A DNA stretch of 64,000 nucleotides, from assembly GCF_003369915.1 (NCBI RefSeq), contig NC_046673.1, positions 23,117,718-23,181,717 on the forward strand, written 5' to 3'. Every line of letters begins with the position of its first letter. The stretch's first letter is position 1. Made by a program: the position numbers and the translations under genes. The stretch is from Drosophila miranda. Its lineage: Eukaryota; Arthropoda; Insecta; Diptera; Drosophilidae. Under the pieces are notes generated by a model, which did not search any database, was not told the origin of the DNA, and was given only the letters and a program-made list of their open reading frames with translations. Positions 42,101 to 56,459 of the stretch are shown piece after piece.

Positions 42101-42683
42101 ACAATCAATGATATATTCAATGGCCTCTAGCGGGTAAACGGATTGGATGTGTAAATCAAGACGAGAACCGAACTTTTCTCCTTTGAGATATTGTCATCAA
42201 GGTTCATGTTTTACCCATACGAAACGGTGCTGGATAATGTTTTTATATTCAAACCCACTTGAAAGTTATAAACTCCGACACCGACTCCAATCCTTAGCAT
42301 CTCAGAGTATCCGTACGAGTATCCCTCTGTGGGCGCTGATCATCAACAATTGGCGAATGCGATACCGCTGTGCTCCGTTCAGTAGAGAGCTTGTTGTGGC
42401 AATTAGCCGGCGACACGAGTGTCAACATGATTTGACCCCTTCACAGGCATATTTGTATGCAATCAGTTAACAATCAGCGAAGAGCCCAACGGAGCCAAGA
42501 GGGGAGTGGAGTGGAGTGGAGTGGGGGTGACACAAATACAAAGTGAAGCAGACCCTCCATGTGGGCGGAACAGTCAGCAGATTGTGCGCCCAAGGGCAGG
42601 ATCTGTAGATTTTTACAGATTTTTATTCAGAGTTTTCTTGAGAAGAAGAAGAAGTTGTTTCTCTTTGAAAGACTCTTCTCCGA

Positions 42684-42710
42684 GGATGGTACATATGTTA
42701 TGTACCATCC
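42684..42710. repeat. perfect 11-bp inverted repeat
   Basis: GGATGGTACAT, a 5-base loop ATGTT, then the exact reverse complement ATGTACCATCC. A second palindrome (ATCCCTT-T-AAGGGAT) follows at once at 42,707-42,721. It could be a protein site or a small hairpin; no gene is attached. Confidence 0.8.
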
Positions 42711-44002
42711 CTTTAAGGGATATTTCGTAGATAAGGCCTAGTTCATTTAACGCTGAGCTCGTTTCAATCCGTTCCCACAACTTGGTTATAGCTGATAAAT
42801 GGATCATGCTGTTAAGCGATTCGAGTGTTGAAAGATGAAATCATCGCCCAACCTGGCACGAATTACAATTAATGTGCAAGTACATTTTCTGTTACATTTC
42901 CCTGTTGCTCTGTTGCTCTATTGCTCGTACAGTTGTGTTCAAGCTCAGACCCTGTCAAACAGTTGAAAAGTATTGAGTATCTATAAGATACATGTTCTGA
43001 AGTTCAGCTTTGCGTGATCCCCCGACTTGGGTCTGTAAATCTGTAAATCGATTGGTGCCCCATCGATTGGTATTTCATGATCTAATTTAAGCCAAGTGCT
43101 TGAGCAATGTTAAGATCAATGTTGCTGGGGCTTTGAGAGTGTATCACGTAGTCGCGTGTCTGGCACTCGGAGTGGAATTGATGTCGGTGAGTGCCTTGCA
43201 GTGACAGCTGCAATCACAACAAAGTTAGGCAAACGTTTATTCACATTGTATATCAATAAAGTTTACACATGCTTTGCATATTTGCTGCAATTACCAGAGA
43301 GAGTGAGCCAGACTCAGAGCTAAACTTGGACTTGGATTCAGTTTCAGACCTAGCCCCAGAGCTAGACTCGGACTCAGACTTAGACTCCGGAGGCAGCAAA
43401 GACAGCTCCGGATAATTGATGATTATGAGTGTGGCTGGCTGACTGGAACTGTGACTGTGACTGGGACTTCAGCTCTGTCTCTGCCCCTGTCTGCATCGCC
43501 ATCTCCATCTCCGCTTAAATGTCGTGAGCGTGTTCGGTGTGACACATAAATAAGCCACTATAGATATCATCTGGCTGATAGCCCCAGTTGGTAGTTGGTT
43601 GTTGGTAGTTCATAGTGGGGGTTTGTGGGCTTAGAGTCGAATGTGGGTGCCGGTGCCCCCTCGCCAAAGGTTTGGCCAACTCAATTAATTGATGGCACTC
43701 ACTGCAAATGAGAATCCGAATGCAAATGGCAATAGACTCTGCTTATAAGATGATGGGTGATGGCTGATGGCTGATGCTGATGGTATGCGATACTGTCCCG
43801 GAGATACTGTCGACGCCACGCCAACGCTAATGACACCGAGTGCTTGGATACCCTAGCCAGATGGGTATCCCATGATGGATGATGTGAGATTGGGATCTCT
43901 TCTCCGCTGCGGCTATGCGGCTGTGGCTATGCGGCTGTGTGGCTGTGGCGCACGCTTTCGGTAGCTGCCACACCCACCCACCAACTACCTTTTAACCTCC
44001 TA

Positions 44003-44006
<4 letters not shown>

Positions 44007-44046
<40 letters not shown>

Positions 44047-44052
44047 ACACTC
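44007..44052. repeat. CA microsatellite
   Basis: About 20 near-uninterrupted CA units. Confidence 0.9.
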
Positions 44053-46776
44053 CTATACACTCACCTGGAGAATTGTCGTGCCGCAGCATGGACGCGCCCA
44101 CGGGGCCGCGCCCCTCCACAGACAGCTCCAAACGGCAATGCCAAAGTATTCATTTGTTTGCCAATCAGCCTGTCAATAATTGTCAACAAGGTGTGACTAT
44201 GCCAATATTTAATTATTCGATTTCATTCGAATACGACTACAAGTACTCGTACCCGTACAGCAGGGACAGCAGCGACAGCAGCGACCGACTGCTGTGGTCG
44301 GCACGATGATATTTGAATAGGCTTCTAAAAGTCTCGAAAAAACTGACTCCCGATCTATGCCGAATCAATGGGAACTCAACTCAAGAACCCAAGTCAAGCG
44401 AAAGCATATTTATTGGCTAATCTGTTTTATTTTTGATACTCTGGCATCCACTCTGTGAACCGAAAACATGAGAAATGATACTCACAAATCTTTTCTTACC
44501 CATACTCGATTATAAGTCATATGTATATCATTGTGAATTACTTATGCAAGAAGTGCGTGTAATGAATCCTAGAGTCTCAGTTGTACAGCAGTTGGAGAGT
44601 ACAAACAGAATGCCACAATGCCAGCGAAATGGCGAAGATCTTCTTCGCCTTCGCCTAATGAAACTGTCGGACTGACCAAAATAAGGCATTTAGCAATCAT
44701 CATATTCTGGGCCATAAAAGCCATTTGGATAATTTGATGTGTGTCGGTTATAAAAGCCGAGAGATAATTGCTCTATACTGCCGAGTATCCATCCAGCCAT
44801 CCATCCGTCCGTCCGTCTGTCCGTCTTTCCGTCTTTCCGTCTGTCTGTAAATGTTGGCGATAAATTGCTCTTTTGAAATTGAGTTGCCTAATAGGAAGAT
44901 CAGTAATATTGTACCCTTCCATGGGGTGTTATTCATTTGGACAGTTCTTGGTAACGTTCAGAAGGTCAAGTCTATGAAAGGACAGAGTGGATGAGTGGAT
45001 CTGGATTCTGGTCTGTGTATCCCAATATTTTCCCCAATTTAATTCCCTTCAGAAAAAAAACGTAACGAAATCTTTTTTTTATAAATTTGTTTTTTTGTTT
45101 TATTCTGTGTGTGTGTGTGTGTGTGTTTTTTTGTTGTTGTTGATTTTCAATTTTTGTTTCATTTTGTCAACACTAAATGTACGTTATTAGTAAAGGTTTT
45201 TCGTTTTAAATATGTTTTTTTGCTGGCAATTAATTAATTAAAATTAATCAATCAATTATTATTATATGTAAAATATTTGTATATACGAGTATATGTCTAT
45301 ACAAGCTACAAAAAAAATATCATACTAATAATAATAATAATAAACATAAAATAATAATAATAATAAGAATAATTTAATAGAATAAAAATTAATACAATTT
45401 CTTTCCTTTTCTGCGGTATGCGGTACATCTTTCATCTTTTCATTTTTTTCTTATATTTTTCAAGTGTGTTTTTATGTGTTTGTGTTCTTTTATGTGTATG
45501 TGTGTATAAATATGTGTACATGGCATTTTGTAGAATAATTTTCGCTTTGTTTTTGTTTTAACAAATTAATTTTCGAAAGAATTTCCATAAAATGTATGTG
45601 TGCAAGTTTCTAAATGTATGTGTGTGTGTGTGTGGGTGTGAGTAACAATTAGTAAAAAATAATGTTCGTTTTTTCAATTTTTTTTTGTTTTTCGTAAAAT
45701 AAAAAAAACATTCTTAAGAGCTAGTTTTATTTTTGCCATTCAGTCAATCAGTTGAAACTTTTGGGTTGCTCTAAAATAATGCGCCAAATGCGTTTCCCAC
45801 TGTGTTTTGTTTCTCATAAGTTATAAATATATGTATATATTTTTCGATATATTTATTTTGTATATATAAAAAAATATTGTATATATATGTATGTATAATC
45901 AGAATAATTAGTTTTCATTAAATATTCCCACAAACTGTTGTATTTTTTACTCTTTCTGCATTTCAAATTGCAATTTAAATTTGTATTTAAATCAATCGAA
46001 ATATTGAAAATTCTGCTCTCCTACTATCCGTTTTCCTTTTGGTTTTCCATTCAACAAATTGTTTGTTTTTTTAAAACTCAGTACAGTTTAATTTTCGATC
46101 GAACTCTCTTTTTTTGAATCGTTTTGGTAATAAATTAAAATTAAAATTGTATTTTAATCGTTTTTTTTTGTGTTTTTTTTGTTTGTTTTTTTGGGAGGGG
46201 GAAAAGGTGTGCTGGGTGGGATTTGGTAAAAGAAATTCGGAAAATGCTTTTCAAAAAAAAATTCTGCTCTGGCGAATTTTAAAGCAAAACTGCACTGGTT
46301 TTTCTTACTCTCTCTCTCTCTCTCTCTATCTCTCAATCTCTCGCTCTCTTGCAAGCTCTCCTTGTGGGTGAGAGGATTCTCTGCCCCCTCTGAGGAGCTT
46401 TCCTCCAAGGGTTTCCCTCTCTCTCTCTCTACTCTCTCTGCTAATCTCTGGAGGAGCTCTCTGGGGTCGATCTCGCTCTTTCCTGCTCTTTCGCTCTCAT
46501 TCGTTTATATAATACAAGTTTCCATTGTTGCCACAAAACAACAACGATCTATGCAACACCGCATAAGTGTGTGTATGTGTGTGTGTGTATACGTGTGTGT
46601 GGGGTGTGTATCAGGGTATATGTGATGTGTGTATGTAGGTGCCTCTGGCTCGGCCCACACCGCACTGAGTGTGTGTGCGTGTGTGCTTGTGTGGCCCAAG
46701 AATCCTTCGCTTTCCCGGCTACTTTCCCGCTGCTTTCCCGCTGCTTTCCCGGCTGCTTTCCCGGCTCAATCCGCGC

Positions 46777-49700
46777 TCAACTGCTGGAGGCGGCGGCATT
46801 GGAGCGCTGTTGGTGGTGCGGCTGGCGCTTGTGGTGGCGTCTCGAGCGGCGGCACTGCGTCGAACAGCACTCGTCCAGGGTCGGCGCTGATTCGGGCTTC
46901 TCGAAGATCCGCCGCTTGCTGGAAACTCTTGTCTGCTGCTGGCATGTGGATCGTGAGCAGCGCTTCCGATCACAGTTCACCTTCGAGTCCTACAAGAATC
47001 AGATAAAAAGGATGGTCAAGGATTAGTCATTGTCAAATATAGGGCATGAGGCGGTGAGGCATGGGACATACTATGGGACTATATGCACATATGTATGTAT
47101 CCTCGGATCGAAACTTACCTTGCAGCGGCACTTGATGCACTTCTGTTCGCCGTGCGACATCAGAATGGGATGCCACTCCTGTCCGTTCTCGTAGACCTTA
47201 TTGACCACCTTGCAGCCGCCGGCGGCCAGGACATCCTCGGCACTGTGCTGCGGAGAGCGCTGCATGGCCTGGTCCTGCAGCACGTTGGGATTGTTCGGGG
47301 CCGCCTTGCCGCCGGCCGGGCTGCTCTGCTTGCCCTCGGGACAAACCTTGCAGCAGGCCTTCTTGTCCGGTCGGTAGGCCAGCTTCTCGCTGCACTGCAG
47401 CGGCGGGCACACGAGCCGCGGGCAGCGGATCTCCAGCGTCAGGGGGTCGCAGCTGCAGGTGGTGCAGGTATCGAAGCCATTGGGCGGCAGGAACGGATGC
47501 CAGCTGGCGCCGGCGGCATGGAACTGGTCGCCCAGCCGGCAGCCCCGTCGCTGCTGTTGCAGGAGCAGATCGCTGCCATTAACAGCCGGCAAGGATGAGG
47601 ATGCGGATGCGGATGCGGAAACGGATGATCCCTGGGGCTGTGTCCAGTCCGAGACGGCGGTCGCCTCTCGCTTGGGCACGCAGCTCGGACAGCATTCGCC
47701 CTCGCGCTGCAGCAACTGCTCCGAGAGCCGGCACTTGAGGGGCGGACACTTGATCACCTCACAGTTGGACTGGCCCCGCAGGCAGGCGCACATCTGGCAG
47801 GCATCCTGGGCGCTGCGCCACTGCTCGGACTCGTTGTAGAAGCGGCCGGAGTGGAAGCACTTGGTCTCCGCGTTGATCAGGTGGTTGTCGTTGTGGTCTC
47901 CGGGCACGGGCACATTGTTGTCGGTGTAGACGGGGAAGCAGTGGGCGGGCACCTTGGTGCTCTTGAGCTTGCCGCGCAGAAGCAGCTGCTTGGAGTGCTT
48001 GGAGTGCAGCTCCAGGTAGCAGACGCTCATCTCCAGCTTGATCAGCTCCGCGGAGGGCATGCTCAGGAAGAAGCCCTCGAGGTAGGAGCCGTTGAACTCC
48101 TCGAGCAGCTTGCGGGTCACCGGTGCGCCGATGGCCTCGATCGGCTTTTCCTCCAGATACAGCTGCAGGTCCTGCGGCGGCACTCCGCTCAGCGTCAGCT
48201 CGTAGTGGAGATTGCACTCGTTGTCGATGGACATCCAGGCCATGCCCATGGCATGTCCGGACTGGTTGCTGCCACTTGCTGCCAGGTGCTCCTGCCGCTT
48301 CAGCAGAATGGGCTCGGCGGAGTCGCGGGCATCGGCCACGGGCCGCGGCACCAGGCGGCCCCGGATGAGGCTCGTCTCGTGCTCGGTGCCCACGTTGACG
48401 CCCAACTCACCGGCGTAGAGAGACTCGAGCACCTTGGGGCCGAGCTTCTCCACACTGCCGATGGCCTGGTTGAAGTTGAAGCTGGGCGTCAGGTCCTCCA
48501 GCTTGGCCTTGCGTTTGCCCTGTTCCTCCACGAGGCTGATGTTCGGCCGGTCGCGGGTGTTAACGTGGTCCGTCTCGATGTTGTAGGCCAGCGACCCGTC
48601 CGTGTTGAGGTAGACCCAGGCCAGGCCGCTGCTCCGCGTAGCCGACTCGCCGTTGTGCGGCGCCAGCAGGGTCTGGAAGATCTCGCAGCTGGCCCGGGTC
48701 ACGATGTGCCCCTGGATGCGCAGCTGGGGATACTTCTTCGACTCGACGGTGAGCAGCAGCTTGCCACGGGACATGAGCCGCAGGTTCTGAATGGAGATGG
48801 GCGAGGAGAGCTCCAGGACATTGATCTCCGCCGAGGGCTTGCGCACGCGCGGCACCTCATCGAAGATGATCTCCTTGCGCTCCGGCAGCTCGATCTTCAC
48901 GCTGAGAGCGGCGTCCGCGTACTCCTCCGCCCCGAAGATGCCGTTGAACACGAGGGTCAGGTGCATGGAGGAGGCAGCTCCACTGCTGGTCGAGACGATG
49001 GCCGTGCCACCGGCTCCGGTCAGCATCGGATCGAACTTGCCGCCGGGCTGGCTCTGGGGCGGCTCCAGCAGCGAGCTGAACAGCTCCGTCTGCAGGGCCG
49101 TGTACTTGGCTATCTTTCCGGCCAGGGCCAGTTCCGACTGGTGCTTGTTGCCCCACAGCAGGACCACGTGGAGGCGGTCGTCGCGCAGTATGCGCTTGTA
49201 GTCCCTGGGCACGCGGCGCCACACGCCGCAGATCTTGCCAGTGGCATTCTGGTAGACGCTGAGGGTGCCCGTGAGGGTCGTCTCCAGCTGGTGCTCCTCG
49301 AGTATGACGCCGGCATCGTCCACGAACTGGATGGCCCGCGGACGCCCAATGCGCGACGATGTGTAGAACGAGTAGTAGAGGTTCTTCTTGTGGAACAGGA
49401 ACCGGGCGGTGGCCACAATGTTGTGCGGATTGTAGGTGGTGTACATGGACTTCATTTCCTCTCCCTTGAGGAAGTACGATGTCCGGCCCGTCAGTAGCGC
49501 AGCGTAATCTAAAGCCAGGAACGGGATGAGAGAGATGGTTTCGAGATGCGGAGGTTAGCTTTTGGAGACGATGATGGGTGATGGGTGGATGGGTGGATGG
49601 TATGTTTGGGTGTTTGTTTAATCTCTACTTACGTTTCATGTTGCGCTCCTCCTCCTCGTTGGGCACTGGCACATCCAAGGCCACATCCGTATCTGCAAAT

Positions 49701-50469
49701 GGAAGGAAGAGAAAACGAGATTCTGTCAGATACAAGATAAGCCATAAGCGACACGACCTTAAATGGAATTTAGATGGAAACAAATGCTTCAAAGCAATGC
49801 ACCGCCCCCTAGGAATTCCTCCTCCTGCTGCTCTGCTGCTCAACTGCTCTCTCGATCCGAATGAATGAATGAGTGAATGGTGAGTGAATGGCTGGCTGGC
49901 TGCAGAGCGGATGCCACATAGATCCTCAATCCTCAATGAATGGCGGGGATCACAGGTAGAGAGAGGCGGCCAGGTCGGGTCGGGTCGCCTCTCTACCCAG
50001 GTGGCATTCATTAATCGTGCATAAATTGAGGCCAGGTAGAAGCCCTATATTCGTATGGCCAGTGAATGCCAGAGAATGCCAGAGAATTCCTGGCTTCCAG
50101 ATTCCTGGAATCCACATGACACGCTCATTTGCTGCTTGGCGTGAAAGTAGGTGGACACATTTCCGGGGCACTCGGCAGGGGACTTGATTGACACCAGCCC
50201 AGCGAGGTCTGAGGCCCAGGCCAGAGCCAGAGCCAGATCCAGAGGCCACATAAATCACCTTCAAAACCATCGCCATCAGCGGCTCTCGGCATTCGGTATT
50301 CGGTATTCGGCAGTCGGCACTCAGCATTCGGCATTCGGGTCTCGGATCTCGGGTCTCGGTGGTTCGACGAGGTCTCTGAGTTCGTTAGAAGTGGCAGCAG
50401 CCTGGCAGACGGCTGACGGTTCCGACAAAAGCTGATTAAAGCGAACCTGGGATGCCCTTTGAGGAGCAG

Positions 50470-50508
<39 letters not shown>

Positions 50509-53500
50509 CTCTCATACAACATCATTTAGCATTCGAACAGTGCCATTCCATTCGATCCCATCCCATGCCATCCCATCCGAACCGTACCGTACCGATCCGA
50601 TCCTCTCCTTCGTTAGCTGCTGTCGATGATGCTGCATTGGCATTTCGATTATTTTATGCTGCTTCGCTCCTTCTCGAAGACCCACAACCCCAGCCCCAAC
50701 CCCAACCCCAACACCAAGACCAAGCCCAATCCCGTCCTCGCCCGAACCCAACGTTCAGCGTTCAGCTTTCAGCTCGTAAGCCGCAAAAAATGTGAAAAAG
50801 AATACTCGAACAGCAGACGGGAAGGGAACTTCTTGCCGCCATCGCATAATGAAGGGCGACAAATCTGACACCTTGTATAGCATTTTATTGAGCCCCGGAC
50901 GAGGCCCTGGCTCTGTGGGCTCTGTGGGCTCTTTGGGCTCTGTGGGCTCTGTCTCTGTCTCTGGACCCTAGCCCTGGACTACGGTGGCGGCGGCTGCTGT
51001 CCGATCTTATCGCCTGATCTTAATACGAGCCACTTCTGGACTGGGCTGGACTGGGCTGTACTGGGCTGTACTGGCCTGGACTTGACTGGGGGAGCCGCGT
51101 TTGGGTCTTCTTGGTGTCGGTTTTGGCCTTTTCTTTATTTCTTTTTCAATTTGTGGCTCTACATTCTTGGGGCTTATTGTTCCGGGCCAGGCCGTCCAGT
51201 GGTTGCAGGCCGTGGTCGGACGGACAGTGGCATCTGCCCTTGAATCGCGCTTGCAGATGAATGAAATTTTTAGTTTCGTTTTTGTGGTCTCTTCTCCGCT
51301 GTAAGCCAAGATAAATGAGTTTCGTTCGGGCACAAAGACGACGACACGTTGCCCATCCATGACACAGGTAAAATGGTAAAGGGAACGCGATGGCGATGGC
51401 GAAGGGGAAGGTGAGGAGTGGAGTGGAGGGGTAAGCGGACGGCGGACGGTGGACGGCGGACAGCGAAGCCGACAAAGCCAAGACCGAAAGACAAACGACA
51501 CCTCGGCATTGACTCAACGCTTTGGTATGTGGTGCCACCCCCCCCTCCCCTCCGCAGTCCATGCATCTGCCCCAAAAGAATCTCAGGCGGCGGCAGCTCA
51601 TTAACAAAAATCGTTTGAAAGTGTTTCTCTTCAAATGGGGGGCAGAATGTGTGTGTGTTACACATACACATACCCACTCGGACAGAGATGGACAGAGACA
51701 AGGGAACGAGTTCGAGTTTCGAAAGAATGGCCAAAAGCACGTGAGGGCCATGGCCAAGAAGAGCGGATGGGCATGCTCCTTGGGATTCTTTGGCCTGGAA
51801 ATCTGCCCAAAGTGTTTAAGAGTCCTGGCAGTGCTAGAAATAGTGAGCATTTCATCCCATAGTCATTCAACTCTTTATTTCTTTTACCGTTGCCGCAGTT
51901 CGATCCCCGAGATCCCCCCCCACTCCCGATCTGCACTAATCTGCTCTCTCTAACTCTCTTACCTATCTGATAGATCATTTGATTTAGATAGAACCCCCAG
52001 CCCCTTGTTAGCTCTATTTCTCGAGGCTTATCGCAGAACCGCACCGAAAATCTCCACTCAAAAAAACAAGAGACCGAAAGAAGGTTTTTACCCGCTGCCT
52101 CGCTGCTCTGAAGAGGTAGGAAGAGTGCGGGGTGCGTTGTGCGGTGTGCGGCGGAGAGACGTGCTCAACATAATAGACGGTTCCGTTGCCGATGCAGAAC
52201 CGATAAAGATAAAGATAAAGTTGAAGATTTTATTGTTCGATGGCGCACCTCACGCCCGGCCATAAAAATGAATTTGGTTCAGTCGATCCTTTTGTGGTGG
52301 CAGGCAGACGGAGAGAGAGAGAGAGTGGCCCATCCCGAACCCTGCCACAAAGTTGCTGGGAAAGACGATCCTCCGACGATCGTCATATCCCAACTTGGAA
52401 GGGAATGTACTACTTGGTGCATAGGGAAGCGGGAAGGGAATGGAAGGGTGGGGACACCAACCAAGAGCCAAGAGCCTCACCACAAAAGATGTCATCAAGT
52501 TGGGTTCGCTTAATGGCAGCAGCAGCAGCAGCGATTGGAATCGATTGGAATCGAAAAACATTAACTTTTATTGTCTACCTGGGGATATACCCCGCCACTC
52601 TGCCCCCCTGCCCCTCTGCCACTCCATCCCCTGTGTCCGTTTGGGACCGCCCGCCGTTTGTGGCGGCAAATGAGATAATTTAATAAGCGTTAAAATGCTC
52701 GAGTTATGTCATTATAAAAATGAACGAATGAAGAACGAAAAAAACCACAGAGCCCTGGCATAAATTAATGCTCCACAGAGCGGAGATGGAGCAGATGGAT
52801 TGGATCGCCTGGAAAAGAAAGAAAGAGAGAGAGAGAGAGAGGAAGGGAGGGAGAGGGAGGGAGAAGAGCCAAAAGATTCGATCCCAAAATGGACATTTAA
52901 CGAAGGAAGGCAATTGCTGATGTTGATTATATGGCCATGTCATGAGCTTCAGGCTTCAAGCAGCAGCCCCTGCTCCGGCTCCGGCTCTGGCCTCGGCTTC
53001 GGCTTCGGCTCCGGGCCAGGGCCTGACAACCACAGTGGTGTCGCACTAAGAGCAACGGCCGCTGCTAAGAGCCCCTTGCCGGGCTGCACCACTCGCGAGG
53101 CCCGACTGTAAGTCAACTATGAGGCAGAAAAAGCCAAGTTAGGCACAAAATAACTTTGGAAAACGATCGCTGCAAGTGGTTGCTGCTGCTGCTGATGATG
53201 CTGCGAAATATTTGTACAATAGCTAGCACCCGGGGAGGGGATGGGGATGGGGATGGGATGGGATGGGATGGCCAATGGATGTCCATCGGATGGCCAACTG
53301 GCTGACTGGCTGACTGCGTGAGAGCCAAAGAGTCTCCTCTGGAGCTAAAGCTGGAGCTGGAGCCGCGCCCGTGCCTTCTAACTATTTATGGCAAACGAGT
53401 TGCAAGTTCGGGGAGTTGGGAGTCGAGTCTCTTTCAGTGGCTGCCTCTTGACGTGGCTCTGGCTATGGCTCTGGCTTTTGGCCAACAAGAGAAGAGAAAA

Positions 53501-56425
53501 GCTACAAAATAACTCAAGAAAAGTGAAATTGTGCGATCGGTGGGGGGTGGGGGTGGGGAGGGTGCAAGGGTGATCGCAGTAGAAGGTCCCCGATGGGGTC
53601 AACGGCTCTTTGCATAAGCAAATGAAAAATTGCCACAAAACGGAAACTAATGATGTGATGCCACCAGCCGATCCACCCGGCAGTCCCCCTGACCACTGGC
53701 CACTGTCCACTGTCCACCGACCACCGACCACCGACCACTGTCCAACAGCCATACCCATACCCACTTCCATTCCCGTTCGGTGGCAGGCAACCAGTTTGCC
53801 CCATGCCACACAGGCAACCACCGCAGGCTGAAGCTTTGGGGACGGGGACTGGAATTCAGGCAGCACTTGTGCCTGATTATGTGAAAAATGTCACAAAGAG
53901 AGGGAGAGAGAGAAGAGTAGAGAGAAAGAGAGAAGAGCAAAGCAGAGAGCAGAGAGCAGAGAGCAGAGAGAGTCAGAGATCTCTGGCCAAAAGCCGTTCT
54001 AATTGTGAATTCAATTCAGGCAGAAAATTAGCCAAAGCCAAAAGTGATTCAGTGCCTGGCTATGCTCCTCCATATACCCAATCATAAATTATATATATGT
54101 ACATGTGTATATACATATATCTGTATATAGTATATAGAGAGGTCTGACAGCTGCCTGAGTGCGATATTTTGCTAAAAAAGAACCCCACCCCGCCCCGTTC
54201 CACCTCACCCCCTGCGAATGGGTAGGCCAGTGTTTAGCTTTAACTTCAGAGAGCCGATACATATAGATTTGTATATATGTATATGTATATATAGAGAGAG
54301 AGAGAGGTAGTCCAGACTTTGTATCCCTCTGTTATTGGAGAGTACAGTAATTGATCTATTAAAGCCTCTCGAAATGCGGCACGTGCGCCCCCATTGGGAC
54401 CCCTTTCCAAATGGAATACTTGAAATACTTTTGGGGGCTATATGCCGCTATATTCCGATAATACAGCAACAACGTTGGGGCGCCGTTCGTTCGGGCGATA
54501 TAAAATAAATTGAGAATAAAACAAAGAGAATACAAAATAAATAAATGCAAAAGTCGCCAAAAAAAAAAACCCAACAAAAACCAAAAAAAAGAAGCAGGAG
54601 GGTGGGGGAACTGAGGGCTGAAGATGGGCGCCGATGGCATGGCATGTATGCCATGCTCTCTATAATGGTATGCTAAGTAGTGGGGACCCAAGGAAGAGGA
54701 ATCATCATCATCCACCAAATGGAGGGAGACACAAGGTGGCGACGGTGGACGGGGGAGGGGGGGGGGGGGGGACACACGGACAGACGCTGACTGAGACATA
54801 AAAACGAAATATAAATTGCGTAGCGTTGACCTTCATTTCGGGCCAAGTAATTTTTCATAAACAATTTACGCGTTTCGGCCACCAACTCGGCCATGTATCA
54901 GACAGAGAGAGAAAAGATGGGGGCGGGGGCGAGGGGGGAGATGAGATGGACACCGCCGATGAGCATCATAGCATCTTCTTGTTTGTGTGGTGTCCCACTC
55001 GTCGTCTGTCCACACACAGGCAGCTGCCGTGGATGCTACGCTTAATTATTCATGGCTATATAGAAGAAGATCCCCCCAGATATATGTACGCATGGAATGG
55101 GCTATATGTATATCGAGACAGACAGAAAGACAGAGAGCGAGAGATGTCTGATCTGTGGGCAGATTCCATCTAATCCAGATTTATACGATCAAACAGATCT
55201 CTAGGCAGCAGCCATTCCGACGGGGCAATTGCAAGTGTCAAAATATTGAAACATATCCCCGAAATTTATGGCCATGAATCAGTTTTTGGAAAAGGTTGCG
55301 TTGCGATGCGATGATTGGTAATGAGGGTGGATTGATTGATTGGTAGTGTTTCCCCCGAACTATGATGTACTTACCATTGCGATCCCCCGGACAGGTCTTG
55401 CAGCACTTGCCGGGCAGCGAGATGGGATCGTCGCACTTGGCCGGCGGGCACTCGTTCTTAATGTTGCGACACTGGACGCGTGCAACGATGCGGCGCTTCT
55501 TGGGTATCTGGAAGAAGGTGGAAGCAGAGCCGGGAGAGAGATTAAAATAAAGAAACTACCAGCTAATTGGAATTAGTGTTCGGTTCGGTCCAGTCCGGTC
55601 GTAATGCAGATTCCCAGGCCTGTCACCTGTCTGTGATTTATGCCACTTGTTAGCAACAGAAACAGCAACTAAATCTAAATCTAAATCTAAACTAAGTCAG
55701 CCGGCGGCCGCTGCTTAATATAAAGTTTATATAAATATAGAAATCTACGAATACGAGTATATCCACGTTTTTTATAATTATTGTATTTTTTTATGAATTT
55801 GCTGGTAGCTTTCTGTTGGCTGCTGTTTGTCTTTTTGATGTTCCTCTCGGTGGCTTTTTATTATTAATTTTTATTGGTTGTTGCTGCCGCTGCCGCTGCC
55901 GCGGCCGCTGCTGCTGCCTTGCCGCTTGCTGTGCCTTAAAGTTCAAGCGGCGGCCGCGGCAGCAACATGTTTTAAATAATTTTATGATGTGCTCATTTGC
56001 GACGCTTGCAGCCAACATAAATTATCATTAATTAATTTCCAAGCTGACTTTTATGCAATGCACATTAAAAATTAACAAAAAATATATACCTGAATATACT
56101 CGTACTCATTCTCAAACTCGCATGTATTCATCCATCCAGACAGACAAACAAACAGAGAAGCAGAGAAGCAGACTTCTATATAAGTAAGTCCGATATAGTA
56201 TCTTTGAATAGTGTACATATATGTGCGTATACGGGTATACGGTATGTACATATATCTGGCCCCTGTCTGGCCTTTCGCAGACAACAACAGCAACAACACG
56301 ACGGCAAACAGCCTGAAGACCTGATGGCGTCAATTAATTTTTCTGTCTCCCGACGACGTCCCTATAGCTTCTATCCATCCCATCCCATCCCATCCCCACT
56401 CGAGGACACCACACACGAGTGTGGC

Positions 56426-56459
<34 letters not shown>

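Larger units (their letters stand above)
39107..46776. other. intergenic and sog 3' flank
   Basis: No supported gene. 40,740-41,220 is unusually rich in TTCCATT/ATTCC words. 43,300-43,400 has GACTCAGA-type repeats. There is a CA tract at 44.0 kb. 45,030-46,150 is very AT-rich with poly-T runs and TGTATATA words, and is probably the sog 3' UTR and flank (A-rich in the sense strand). A CT tract lies at 46,305-46,350. Confidence 0.5.
49693..55374 (-). other. sog intron between CR1 and the linker exon
   Basis: 5.7 kb without coding sequence. It is rich in simple repeats: CT at 50,471-50,506, GGATGG near 53,240, a G run at 54,751-54,771, and AG tracts at 52,815-52,870 and 53,895-53,975. A small group of early-embryo motifs lies at 49,953-50,039. 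The many long frames here are low-complexity artefacts. Confidence 0.75.

Noticed and set aside
42147..42470. 107-codon plus-strand frame
   Set aside because: Codon use is not fly-like, there is no domain, no leader or promoter words, and the composition is that of random intergenic DNA.
43980..44060. Tandem repeats as a possible CRISPR array
   Set aside because: Dinucleotide microsatellite without spacers, and the genome is an animal's.
46560..46780. Long plus-strand frames over the GTGTGTG and CCCGCTGCTTTCC repeats
   Set aside because: Low-complexity translations (VCVCV, CFPGCFPG); they overlap the sog terminal exon on the other strand.
47851..49497. 548-codon plus-strand frame opposite the large sog exon
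   Set aside because: It is the antisense shadow of sog coding sequence. High GC third positions in sog remove stops from the opposite strand. The composition (Leu, Gln, Val, His, Gly rich) is typical of such shadows.
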